A stretch of DNA of 64,000 bases from Atopostipes suicloacalis DSM 15692 (GTDB lineage Bacteria > Bacillota > Bacilli > Lactobacillales > Carnobacteriaceae_A): positions 57,784 through 121,783 of the forward strand of contig NZ_FQUF01000003.1 of assembly GCF_900129085.1 (NCBI RefSeq). Direction: 5' to 3'. The notes below the pieces were generated by a model. That model made no database searches. It was not told the DNA's origin and saw only the letters and a program-made list of their open reading frames with translations. Each line of letters starts with the position of its first letter. Position 1 is the stretch's first letter. Of this stretch, positions 8,639 to 17,467 are shown piece after piece. The translations under genes were made by a program, and so were the position numbers.

Positions 8639-9975
8639 ACCCTATCCTCTACCACTAAATTCATAAACGCTTCAATATAAACTTCCATCGCCACCTTCAT
8701 ATCCTCAATCACGATATTTTCATTTGGCTGATGTTCCGTTTCTTCTTTCCCTGGCAATAAAGCACCAAAAGCCACAATGTTTTCCATCGCTCTCGCATAT
8801 GTCGCTCCCCCACTTAATCGAGGTTTTGACTCCATATCTCCAGTAATATCTTGATAAGCCTTCATCAAACTTTTCACCAATTCTGAGTCGCGTTCGAGAT
8901 AAACCGAAGGAAGATAATCATAATCCTCCACCTTCACTTGATGCTTCGATCCAACTTCTTTCAACCCTTCGTCAATGAATTCTTTTGAATAGCTTACAGG
9001 GAAACGCATATCAATTCCTACTTTTTGAGAGTCTTCGGTAAATTCAACATTTCCAACCGTTAACATGAGTTTGCCAGAAACGTCATCTTCGACCACACCG
9101 TAGATGCCTTCGCCGTTTGGATTGGCCAACACATCAACAATGAAGTCAACCATTGTATTTCTTTTACCAGCTTTATGAAGGGCTTCTGCCGCATAGATAA
9201 TCGCATTTTCACCTTGGTCCGCTGCCATCGCATGAACGGCTTTTCCATAAACGATTAAATCATCCGCTTCGCGCTTGTAGTTATAACCCAATTCTTTTAG
9301 GGCATTTTCTACTTCTTCGTCATAATCGACACGTGCTTGTTCAGGCACCGCGTTTAGTGGACCTCCACCTTCTAGGCGAATAGACGAGTCTTCATTTGTA
9401 TGCAAGTAATACTCGATTAGACCTTTTTCTGCATAATTTAGTGGGAAAGATGAATCTGGTGTGAATCCCATATTTGGCAGCTCTTCATTTTTTGTATAAG
9501 CTTCCATACAACGCCATAAAGATTCTTCATCTGCACCAAAGATAAAACGAACGCGCTGATTCAATTGATAGCCTTCATCTAAAATAGCTTTCAAAGCATA
9601 CATTGAAGCAAGCAAGGGTCCCTTATCGTCTGTAGTCCCACGACCATATAGCTTCCCATCTTTTTCAGTTAATTCAAATGGATCGCTATCCCAATTATTT
9701 AAGTCTCCAACAGGCACCACATCCACATGCCCTAGAACACCAAACAATTCTTCGCCTTCACCAATCTCAGCATAACCATAATAGCCTTCTGGATCGATCA
9801 TTGTTTCAAAGCCTAAATTTCCCGCAAGCTCTACAACTTTCTCCAAAGCTTTTTGAACTGATTGACCAAATGGTGCTTGACCCTTTTCATCTAGCACACT
9901 ATCAATAGCAACTAATGCTCTTAAATCTTCTTGATATTCTGGAAATAAATCATTAATTATTCTTTTTGTTTCCAT
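8635..9975 (-). CDS. pepV: M20-family dipeptidase, PepV type
   Basis: A cytoplasmic zinc dipeptidase of 446 residues. The metal and catalytic signatures are GHVDVVPVGD (His83, Asp85), GRGTTDDKGP near residue 117 and GADEES near 153, in the order expected for PepV and Xaa-His dipeptidases. The open frame extends to 10110, but METKRIIND at 9975 has GGAGTG at the right distance and matches family N-termini. A YfcC transporter gene follows with a 4-base overlap. This pairing recalls arc-type operons, where an ArcT/PepV-like peptidase sits beside an antiporter. A structured leader precedes the gene. Confidence 0.92.
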   Translation of the reverse strand: METKRIINDLFPEYQEDLRALVAIDSVLDEKGQAPFGQSVQKALEKVVELAGNLGFETMIDPEGYYGYAEIGEGEELFGVLGHVDVVPVGDLNNWDSDPFELTEKDGKLYGRGTTDDKGPLLASMYALKAILDEGYQLNQRVRFIFGADEESLWRCMEAYTKNEELPNMGFTPDSSFPLNYAEKGLIEYYLHTNEDSSIRLEGGGPLNAVPEQARVDYDEEVENALKELGYNYKREADDLIVYGKAVHAMAADQGENAIIYAAEALHKAGKRNTMVDFIVDVLANPNGEGIYGVVEDDVSGKLMLTVGNVEFTEDSQKVGIDMRFPVSYSKEFIDEGLKEVGSKHQVKVEDYDYLPSVYLERDSELVKSLMKAYQDITGDMESKPRLSGGATYARAMENIVAFGALLPGKEETEHQPNENIVIEDMKVAMEVYIEAFMNLVVEDRV

Positions 9976-10018
9976 TATTTTTGACACTCCTTCAATAATT
10001 TTTGTATCGCTTTTCCTA

Positions 10019-10086
10019 GTTATTACGAACCGCAGTGAAACACGACTTCTCGTCATGCAAGGATTCCTCTCAGCCTTCGTAACAAC
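10019..10086 (-). ncRNA. Candidate structured leader RNA upstream of pepV-yfcC
   Basis: On the reverse strand an 11-bp closing stem pairs GUUGUUACGAA (10086-10076) with UUCGUAAUAAC (10029-10019). It encloses a 46-base core with a CUGAGAGGA segment, a small AGG/CCU helix and a 6-bp hairpin, CAUGAC-GAGAA-GUCGUG. This is a three-way-junction-like fold ending about 44 bases before the dipeptidase ATG. There is no terminal U-run, so it is not a simple terminator. CUGAGA recalls TPP riboswitches, but the rest of that motif is absent. I do not recognise the class. Confidence 0.45.
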
Positions 10087-10224
10087 AAGCTTGAAGCCTA
10101 CAATTATCAATCATACTTTAACCCGAATGAGTTTATTTTACAATAATGATGTGAAATAATTAGGACTAAAAATAGAAAAATTCATATAAAATTCATTTTA
10201 TAAAATAAGCCATAAGTGAAAATC

Positions 10225-10264
10225 AAAAACAGCAGATTGAATGAAACATAATCTACTGTTTTTA
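10225..10264. terminator. Bidirectional terminator-like hairpin
   Basis: Arms AAAACAGCAGATT and AATCTACTGTTTT pair with one mismatch and are flanked by A and T runs. It lies upstream of pepV and downstream of the small membrane protein gene, which reads leftwards from 10702. Confidence 0.65.
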
Positions 10265-10372
10265 TTAATTTTAAAATTTCAACTGCTATTTTTTATATTT
10301 GCTTGTTTTCTTTCGTTTCTTTACAAGTAAGCTCCAAAATACTTTCCAAGCTTAATGTTGCTTAATTATGAA

Positions 10373-10702
10373 TTATAAGGCTACAAACATTTGAAAAAGA
10401 AGTAAGGGTAAAAAGTATAGTAAATAAACAGTTACTGTTAGAAAAGCCTGCTTCTCTTCAAAAAATTTGTTGCGGTAAAACATGGAAAGAAGTAAGTAAC
10501 CAATCACGAGATATTTTAGCGACGACTGAATGATAAAAATAGAATTCCAGAAAAAATTAGGCGTCCTAAATATAATATCTGGAATAAACAAGAAAATAAA
10601 TAAGAAAAGTAAACTGGATAAATTGGGTTTGTATTTCTCTTTAGTCACATACTCTCTACATTCTTGAGTATTATTAGACGTGCTATCTTCTAAACTAATC
10701 AT
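10373..10702 (-). CDS. Small membrane protein, function unknown
   Basis: A 109-residue protein with a polar N-terminus of about 28 residues and three hydrophobic segments (LLFLFIFLFIPDII, IIQSSLKYLVIGYLLLS and the C-terminal VTVYLLYFLPLLLF). No family was recognised. It lies downstream of two other uncharacterised membrane protein genes on the same strand, with a 60-base gap, and may share their transcript. Confidence 0.65.
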   Translation of the reverse strand: MISLEDSTSNNTQECREYVTKEKYKPNLSSLLFLFIFLFIPDIIFRTPNFFWNSIFIIQSSLKYLVIGYLLLSMFYRNKFFEEKQAFLTVTVYLLYFLPLLLFQMFVAL

Positions 10703-10763
10703 AGCACAAGTAATTATTGATTTACTAATTGTCTCTTTTTAGATATTTCTTTTTCCTGGAATC

Positions 10764-11264
10764 CTAAAAAACTAACCAAATCACTAGGAGAATTACACTA
10801 AAGAGTCCGCTAATCCCTAAAAATATTCTCCAAAGATAATTTGGTGCATAACGTTCAACATAGGCAAGTTTAGGCTGCTTAGGATTATAATAAACCATCA
10901 TCTCGGTACCGAGCGGAAAATTGTCATGCATTAAAGTATTTAAAGAGACCATTGCATTTCCTCTCAAGAGCAGCTTGGTATCTAATAGATTATCTTTAGC
11001 CGATACTTTAGGAGATGAAAAAAGCGTAGAAAAATGACTCACATAAGAATAATATAAAGCTTTTTTATAAGCTATACCATCGACTATATATTCAACTACT
11101 GGCGATCGGGAGCTTTGCCAAGAATATTGGACAACCTCCCCTTTTGTTTTTTCAGTACTATAATTTTTAATCTTTTGATCTCGACGATAGAGAAAATAAG
11201 CAACGATCAAAAAAATAAAAATAACTGAACCAAAAATAAGTGTTAACAACATACGAACATCCAT
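10764..11264 (-). CDS. DUF3592-like membrane protein
   Basis: A 166-residue protein with one membrane helix at each end and a soluble region between. The middle holds GEVVQYSW, VEYIVDGIAYKK and PLGTEMMVYYNPKQPKLAYVE. The last pattern (conversion of a surface value, YNPxxP) is characteristic of DUF3592 proteins. Function unknown. It has a good ribosome site (GGAGG) and lies 39 bases downstream of the DUF4153-like gene, so probably one operon. Confidence 0.72.
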   Translation of the reverse strand: MDVRMLLTLIFGSVIFIFLIVAYFLYRRDQKIKNYSTEKTKGEVVQYSWQSSRSPVVEYIVDGIAYKKALYYSYVSHFSTLFSSPKVSAKDNLLDTKLLLRGNAMVSLNTLMHDNFPLGTEMMVYYNPKQPKLAYVERYAPNYLWRIFLGISGLFSVILLVIWLVF

Positions 11265-11303
11265 TAAAATCCTCCTTCAATAAAAGAACAAAAACCGTTC
11301 CTT

Positions 11304-13007
11304 TTAAAATAATAAATAAAAATCAATAAATGTAGACTCTTCTGAAATTTCAAGCTCTTGAATAATGATTTGAAGAGGATATCCATCAATTTCTTCTGTA
11401 AACGTTAAATCTTCAATAGCTAAACGCCCTTCTTCTAAATCTTCGATAGCCTGTGAGAAATCATAAGTTAGCATCTCTTCTAGAATATCAGAGTCCATAT
11501 AGATTTCAAAACCATCTTCTAAATCGACTTGATATTGAAAAGTCACCCCGTCTTTTTCAATCTCCCCTTCTTCTTTGGTTAAACCACTAAAAGCCCTCAC
11601 CTCGATGAGTTGACTAAAACCCTCTAAATCAAGATTTAAGCGATCCGATTCAAGACGAGTCTGTCTCATTTTTTCTTCTTCTATTTCTTCCTCTGGCAGT
11701 TCTTCTTCCCAGAAATCTTCAGGATGTATCGGAGAAGCTGCATCAAAATCGAAATATTCCATCGGTCGAACATAATCTCGTTTAGGTAACCAAGAAAGTT
11801 GATTCAAAGCTTGAATTCCATCTAAGTAGTCCAGTGAACTTTCCAATTTATCTTCATCTCGACTACTGATCAATTTTTCCCCTTCACTCTTGCCTGTCTC
11901 TCGATTGACCTCATAGCGATCTAAAATGTCTTCTATTCGATTAACTTGTGCTTTTACCGAAACAGACATCGCATCAAAAGGTGGAACAAAAGCAATAAAA
12001 CCAGTGATTAAAGCAAGAATTGGAATAATTTTCAAACTTCTATTCTTCATTAAATAATAAAGACTACCAATAATCGAAGCTAACCCCAGCAATAAAATCA
12101 AATAACGCCCATGAGTCATGCCCAACTTTTGAATTTGATTGATAGTCGCTATCATTTGGAGGAAAACAACAAATATCAACGCAAAAGGAAAGACAGATTT
12201 AAACAAACCAACAAAATTACTTTCAACAGAATCCGCCAATAACAATAAAACCCAGCCATAAATAATATAATTTAAAAGAAGTCCTTCAATTAAACTATCC
12301 GTAAAAAAGCCACTCCCAAAATTTAATAGAATATATAAAATAAGAATTCCACTATATACTTCCATTAAAGGTATAAAGATAAAAGAAACTAATCGACTGA
12401 GAAACTTCGATGGTTTTATCAAACCCTCAATCTCCTCTATCGCTTCTTCATCTGTTGAATGAATAAGATAGTACTTCGGCAGCATGCTCAAGAAAATCAT
12501 TGGTCCTACAAAATTAAAAATAACAATAAAACTGTTCCCCCACCAGGAACTCCCTACTGAAAAAAGTAAAGCTTCTATAAGGAAAATTAATCCACTGATA
12601 CCTATAAATAAAACAAGTGAGAAAAATTGCGAAGTATATAAAGCTCTAAAACTAACCATAAAACTATCGGAAAATTTCATTCGATCTTGACGAATAGTCG
12701 GTATCCAGATTAAAAGGACACTTAAGAAAAAATAAACAATCATTCCCTGAATGCCTGGAATGGAGTAAAAAAACCAAAATTCATCATCGACTAAAGAAAG
12801 GCTGGAGTGCATATACCAACCATAGAGAAGGATTAAAACAATCGCTACCCCCTTTAACAGCCAACGTTTCGATGATTGATTCAAATAAAAATGCTCATAG
12901 ATCATTTGGCTAACTACAGATAAAAGAATACCCACAATAAAAATCGAAGTCATATAACTATCTGAAAGAAAAAATTCATCTAGTTTTATCTGCCTCACCG
13001 TCATCAT
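11304..13007 (-). CDS. DUF4153/DUF4173-like polytopic membrane protein
   Basis: A 567-residue protein with about 11 hydrophobic segments, then PPFDAMSVSVKAQVNRIEDIL, a hallmark of DUF4153, and an acidic C-terminal region. No reaction is known. The visible start MMTVRQIKLDEFF lacks a ribosome site and begins inside what looks like a first helix. Upstream, an ATG at 13073-13075 with GGGATT in front reads MKKLNFDDFIF. If the T5 run (plus-strand A5 at 13043-13047) had one more base, it would continue WFKRLIAVVLAL into this frame. The true gene may therefore be 11304-13075 with a one-base lesion. Confidence 0.78.
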   Translation of the reverse strand: MMTVRQIKLDEFFLSDSYMTSIFIVGILLSVVSQMIYEHFYLNQSSKRWLLKGVAIVLILLYGWYMHSSLSLVDDEFWFFYSIPGIQGMIVYFFLSVLLIWIPTIRQDRMKFSDSFMVSFRALYTSQFFSLVLFIGISGLIFLIEALLFSVGSSWWGNSFIVIFNFVGPMIFLSMLPKYYLIHSTDEEAIEEIEGLIKPSKFLSRLVSFIFIPLMEVYSGILILYILLNFGSGFFTDSLIEGLLLNYIIYGWVLLLLADSVESNFVGLFKSVFPFALIFVVFLQMIATINQIQKLGMTHGRYLILLLGLASIIGSLYYLMKNRSLKIIPILALITGFIAFVPPFDAMSVSVKAQVNRIEDILDRYEVNRETGKSEGEKLISSRDEDKLESSLDYLDGIQALNQLSWLPKRDYVRPMEYFDFDAASPIHPEDFWEEELPEEEIEEEKMRQTRLESDRLNLDLEGFSQLIEVRAFSGLTKEEGEIEKDGVTFQYQVDLEDGFEIYMDSDILEEMLTYDFSQAIEDLEEGRLAIEDLTFTEEIDGYPLQIIIQELEISEESTFIDFYLLF

Positions 13008-13055
13008 AAGGGCTAATACAACAGCAATTAATCTCTTAAACCAAAAATAAAATCA

Positions 13056-14048
13056 TCAAAATTTAATTTTTTCATTTATTAATCCCTTTCTATTCATTGA
13101 TTTTCTAACTTTTTCATTGATCACATGTCCATCTTTTATAATAACCGCATTCGACAAGGTTGTTTGATTTTTGATATTATCTTCTATTAGATAATCAATA
13201 TATCGAACGACCTCTTTACTGATTGATTCACTAGCTGAATGAAAGAAAATTGATGGTGTATGGTCAACCACATAGTGAAGCACGCCATCTAGTTTATAGA
13301 TAGGATCTTCAAGTCCAGTAGGTCGACTGCTTTCAATCGCTCCAGCTGTATCTGCACTAACATCAATAATCATTGCATTATTTTTCATTCTTTTTAAATC
13401 TTTTCGATAAATTAAATGGTCTTCGCGAGACTTATTCCATAAGACACCGTTAACAACCACATCAAATTGATCAATTTCTTCTGATAAGTATTTGACTCTT
13501 TCTCGATTATAAATACTCACTTCTGCGCCAAGAGAAATTAATATTTCATACGCTCCCATCGAAACATTTCCTCGACCGATTAAAGCAACTTTTAAACGTT
13601 TAGGGAACTTTCCAAATAAAGTAAATGCATGCAAAACAGCAGCTTGCCCTGCAATGTGATTATTCTCCCAAAAAACATGTCGATTCGCTTCATACAGATC
13701 TTCCCAAGCAATGACTGTCAATTTATTTTGACACAATCGATCAACAAGTTCTTCATTACCTTCTGCATGAATCCAGCCAAAAACAGCTTGTTGAGGAGTC
13801 AATTGCTCGAGATAAGAAGCATTTCCTACCTTTAAATCACAAATAATATCTTGTTTGAGCGCTTCTTCATGCGAACAAATTTGAACACCCATTTCTTCAT
13901 ATTCTATATCATTTATACCAAGAACCTCACCGTATCCGGCTTCAACATAAACTTTTGAATGATGCTTAATATCTTTTATATCTTCCGGTAAAAGTCCACG
14001 CCTTTTCTCACTTACTAAGTCACTAATGACGAACCCTACTGTTTTCAT
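13056..14048 (-). CDS. ceo: N5-(carboxyethyl)ornithine synthase
   Basis: A 330-residue NAD(P)-dependent enzyme related to alanine dehydrogenase. The N-terminus MKTVGFVISDLVSEKRRGLLP and the nucleotide-binding loop LIGRGNVSMGA near residue 157 match the Lactococcus enzyme. That enzyme reductively condenses pyruvate with ornithine (or lysine) to give N5-(L-1-carboxyethyl)ornithine. GAGGAG precedes the ATG. It is the last gene of a three-gene cluster, 22 bases after an FAD/NAD(P)-binding protein. The opine-like product and the neighbouring oxygenases hint at a small-molecule pathway, but that is inference. Confidence 0.82.
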   Translation of the reverse strand: MKTVGFVISDLVSEKRRGLLPEDIKDIKHHSKVYVEAGYGEVLGINDIEYEEMGVQICSHEEALKQDIICDLKVGNASYLEQLTPQQAVFGWIHAEGNEELVDRLCQNKLTVIAWEDLYEANRHVFWENNHIAGQAAVLHAFTLFGKFPKRLKVALIGRGNVSMGAYEILISLGAEVSIYNRERVKYLSEEIDQFDVVVNGVLWNKSREDHLIYRKDLKRMKNNAMIIDVSADTAGAIESSRPTGLEDPIYKLDGVLHYVVDHTPSIFFHSASESISKEVVRYIDYLIEDNIKNQTTLSNAVIIKDGHVINEKVRKSMNRKGLINEKIKF

Positions 14049-14070
14049 TTACATTCTCCTCACATTATAT

Positions 14071-15549
14071 CTAGCTAAAATCTTTTTGAATAATGGATTG
14101 AACGGCTGTTTGTGCAGTTTCAGATAGAATATCAATTGAATTATTTCCAAATTGAATACCGGCAATGAGCGGTCCGTGTACTTTGAATTGATGTAAAACT
14201 CCATATCGCTGGCTGATAGCACTCAAATTGGGCATAGTCACTTGCACCCCTCCAAAAACTTCAGGTTGCAACACTCGCTCACTGAGTAATTGGGCCAAAA
14301 GCGGCATCCGCCCTATCTTCCAATCAACGTTTTTAATACTACCAGTCGCATTGATTAGATACTCAACTTCTTTTTTTACATTTTTTTCTAAAAGAACTTC
14401 AAAATGATTTTCCCGTTTAATGACATCATGAACTTTACCATAAACAGAAATAGCTTCTTTTTTCCATTCTTCGACTAATATTTCCCCAGATTCTTTAGGA
14501 AAGGAACTTCGTACTTTATCCCATATTTCTCCATAGTCTTCTATAAATCGATTTTTATCTTTCTCCGTCAATGCTCCCCACATCTCTGTCAAAAAAGGAT
14601 CCAATCCTAGAATTAAAGTCTGTACAACTCCGAGTATATAGGGATCCATAATATCTCTTTGAACTTTTTCTATTGAACCAAAATCTTGAAACCACCAATC
14701 ATGCTCTAGTTGAATACCTCGATGATTGATTTCTTTAATCATCCAATTTAAATAAGTAGTTAATGAAATCCAACCATCATTTTTTTCCTTAGTCTTTTTT
14801 ATATTTTCTTCTGTAAAATATTTATAAGTATAGGGAATCGTTTCTCCACGAGCCGTTTTAAATCGACCCGACTGGGAATAAAAAGATAAACTTAAATCAG
14901 GTCTTTCTTCTCTGGCATATCGAAGAATATCAATACTAGTGAGCCCAGTTCCTAAAACTCCAAGACTTACACCAAAAGGAATCGATTGAAGCTTTTCTTT
15001 TAGTGGAAAAGGATTCGCTATAAAATGAGGATGATGAACTAAATTATAATCATCTTCATAAGGAGCATTCCCCACACAAAGATGAACATAATCAAAGTCT
15101 TCTGTTAATGAAGTGGAACAAACTCGAAAACAATGACCATCAAGTGGTCTTATGGTCTCTACCTTTTCTTTAATGACTCGCGCTTTAGATTGCTCTAACC
15201 AGCTTTTCATTCGATCGTTTAAATAATTTCCAAAAACGGCTCGTGGATAATAACCCTTCCTTGGATCTTTTTCACCTTTTTCTTTTAACCAATGAACAAA
15301 ATCATCTTTTTCTTCTGGAATAATAGTCGCTAAGTCTGCTGGCTGATTCATTATGATCAGATCATCCTCTTTTTGATAAGGAAAACCTCTCCCGAAAGTT
15401 TTTTCATCGCCAAAAACGGTGATGTCTACTGCTCGGCCTTTTTCTTTTTCTCTTGTCCATTCTCTAAGAACGCTCACTCCAGTAACACCCATACCAACAA
15501 TAGCTACTTTTTTTCTCTTCTTTTCATTTGATATCATCGTCAAACTCAT
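14071..15549 (-). CDS. FAD/NAD(P)-binding protein (NAD_binding_9 type)
   Basis: A 492-residue protein with an N-terminal dinucleotide-binding motif (VAIVGMGVTGVSVL, residues 15-28) and IIMNQPADLATIIPEE. A second nucleotide motif, GVLGTGLTSIDILRYA, lies near residue 200. This layout is that of the FAD-NAD(P)-binding family found near siderophore-like or ornithine-hydroxylase-related flavoproteins. Its substrate is unknown. An alternative start lies four codons in, where GAGGATGAG would be the ribosome site. It sits between the split monooxygenase and ceo, and the three are probably cotranscribed. Confidence 0.8.
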   Translation of the reverse strand: MSLTMISNEKKRKKVAIVGMGVTGVSVLREWTREKEKGRAVDITVFGDEKTFGRGFPYQKEDDLIIMNQPADLATIIPEEKDDFVHWLKEKGEKDPRKGYYPRAVFGNYLNDRMKSWLEQSKARVIKEKVETIRPLDGHCFRVCSTSLTEDFDYVHLCVGNAPYEDDYNLVHHPHFIANPFPLKEKLQSIPFGVSLGVLGTGLTSIDILRYAREERPDLSLSFYSQSGRFKTARGETIPYTYKYFTEENIKKTKEKNDGWISLTTYLNWMIKEINHRGIQLEHDWWFQDFGSIEKVQRDIMDPYILGVVQTLILGLDPFLTEMWGALTEKDKNRFIEDYGEIWDKVRSSFPKESGEILVEEWKKEAISVYGKVHDVIKRENHFEVLLEKNVKKEVEYLINATGSIKNVDWKIGRMPLLAQLLSERVLQPEVFGGVQVTMPNLSAISQRYGVLHQFKVHGPLIAGIQFGNNSIDILSETAQTAVQSIIQKDFS

Positions 15550-15557
15550 CCTCTAAC

Positions 15558-16653
15558 TTAGCGATCACGGCCAAAAGAACGACTGAAAGACATTCCAGAT
15601 TGAACCATCCGCTGAACTTTTCCTAATCGTTGATCTTCATAGTCACTTAAAGCTTCAATCGCTTTATTTCCTTCTATTCCCGATCTTACGCATTCTACTA
15701 AAACCACTGCATCAATTAATGAATCATTAAAGCCACTAGCCGTAATCGGAGCAGGGACATGAGCAGCATCGCCAATTAAAGCTATACGCCCTTTGATTAA
15801 TCGTTCGGGGTAATATTCTTTAATCGGTGTTCCCAGAAAATTACGAGACTCAAGCGCATATTGTGTCGCCGTTTTCCAAGGTTCTGGCCAATTCCTTTTC
15901 GCTTTACGGATAATATTTCCTAAATCTTCATTCGTTAAATCTTCTCCTTGAATCGTATACTGCACCACACCATCTTTTACTGCGCCTAATCTATGCAATA
16001 ACTCCGTTTGACTATTATCATACCAAATACAGCCTACTCGAGTAACCCCCTCTTTATCCTTCATCACCACCCCCAAATAAAAAAACATCGGCAGAATTCA
16101 TCATTTTAACATCGCCATTGGTTACTTCAGGCCGCTTATCTAAGGGTAAATCTTCGGCAGGAGTAGATGCCATCCAGACTAAATAACCTGCAAAATCAGC
16201 ATCTATTTTTTCAGGGGCAACTTCTTCGCGGACGAGACTTCGATGCCCATCTGCTCCGATTAAAAGATCGCTGTGGAATCTCTCTCCTTCACTCGTTTCC
16301 GCCCAGGCGCTTTCAGTCGATTGTCCCACTTCTACAACTCGCTGGTTAAAGAGGAGATGGATATTAGGTTCCTTATGCGCCGCATTTCGTAATCGTGCTT
16401 CAATGGATGACCATAACTCCACAGTAGCCTTCCCGCCAGAAGCAAGTTGACGTAATCTTTTTTCAGTTTTAGATTGATAAAAGCGAGAGCCATCCACTTG
16501 GAGACCTACGCCCTCTCGTGAACCCTCTGCCGTTTTCTCAAGTAAAATGACTTCAATATCTTCTTCAGCCAAAGCAATTGCAGTCATCAAACCTGAAAGA
16601 GAACCTCCAACTACCAGAGCCTTTCTCTTATTTTTACTATTAAAATATTGCAA
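15558..16653 (-). pseudogene. FAD-dependent aromatic-type monooxygenase, split by a one-base frameshift
   Basis: Two overlapping frames together make one flavoprotein hydroxylase of about 364 residues. The 5' frame (16653-16054) holds the FAD-binding KALVVGGSLSGLMTAIALAE and GADGHRSLVRE. The 3' frame (to 15558) holds GRIALIGDAAHVPAP, the second FAD motif. They meet at a T7 run (plus-strand A7 at 16079-16085); with six T the protein reads ADVFYLGVVMKDKEGV without a break. Relatives include salicylate and dihydroxypyridine hydroxylases, but the substrate is not evident. It heads the ceo cluster. The lesion may be a real inactivation, slippage-based switching or a sequence error. Confidence 0.85.
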
Positions 16654-16952
16654 ATCAAGTCCTCCTTTTACCTTTACTCTTCATTCTAAACCATTTAAAA
16701 ACAAAGAATAAATAAAATGCTTTCTTTGAATGTCATGTACGACTATAATACCAAGAGAGAAAATCCTTATACAACAAGGTTTATTTATTAAAAATAAAAG
16801 CTCCATACTCGGAATATTTTCCAAAAAAATAGCTTCTCTACTAAAAAAATATTTGTCTCACAGAAAATTGAAAATCAATATTGAGACCGATGTATGACTA
16901 AGCATTTTCTCTTATAATATAAATAACTATCGTATAGAAAGGACTGATCTTT

Positions 16953-17318
16953 TTGAAATTATTAGGAAATATTATATGGTTTGTTTTAGGAGGATTTATT
17001 AGTTGGGTTTCATGGATTGTGATAGGGATTCTTTGGTCGATTACTATCATAGGGATTCCAATTGGTAGACAATGTTTTAAATTTGCAAAAATGTCTGCTG
17101 CTCCCTTTGGTAAAAATATACAATTTAGTGATCGTGGTTCTTCGCTTATTTTGAATATTTTATGGCTATTTTTTGGTGGGTTCGTGATGGTTACTGAAGA
17201 AATAACTCTAGGTGTCATTTTCTGTTTAACTATTGTAGGAATTCCATTCGGGCTCCAACACTTTAAACATGCTAAACTAGCCCTCCTTCCATTTGGAGCA
17301 ACTATTTATAGAATCTAA
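16953..17318 (+). CDS. yccF: YccF-domain inner membrane protein
   Basis: A 121-residue membrane protein with the duplicated pattern characteristic of YccF: LGNIIWFVLGGF...IGIPIGRQCFKFAKMSAAPFG, then LNILWLFFGGF...VGIPFGLQHFKHAKLALLPFG. Each half carries two membrane helices and the motif GIPxGxQxFK. A TTG start at 16953 follows AAAGGA. The function of this family is unknown. It is a single-gene unit with a -10-like TATAAT near 16914 and a terminator behind it. Confidence 0.9.
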   Translation: MKLLGNIIWFVLGGFISWVSWIVIGILWSITIIGIPIGRQCFKFAKMSAAPFGKNIQFSDRGSSLILNILWLFFGGFVMVTEEITLGVIFCLTIVGIPFGLQHFKHAKLALLPFGATIYRI

Positions 17319-17393
17319 TCATGTGAATCGGATAAGCACGTTAAAAGTTTGCTGTATATATTTTATCCATCTTTATAACCGAAAATAACGCAA

Positions 17394-17434
17394 AAAAGAC
17401 TAACAGAAAAATCAAAAATTCTGTTAGTCTTTTA
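17394..17434. terminator. Bidirectional terminator, yccF and exopolysaccharide operon
   Basis: Arms AAAAGACTAACAGAA and TTCTGTTAGTCTTTT form a perfect 15-bp stem with A/T tails on both sides, between convergent genes. Confidence 0.9.
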
Positions 17435-17467
17435 TTTTAAAGTATTTTTTCTATTCAGCTCTCTCAC

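Noticed and set aside
10019..10086. TPP riboswitch, because of CUGAGA
   Set aside because: The second half of the TPP motif is absent, and the downstream genes are not thiamine genes.
16054..16088. Programmed ribosomal frameshift in the monooxygenase gene
   Set aside because: A T7 run is present, but I see no downstream pseudoknot or internal ribosome signal, and other genes in the window show the same kind of run lesion. A simple indel is more likely.
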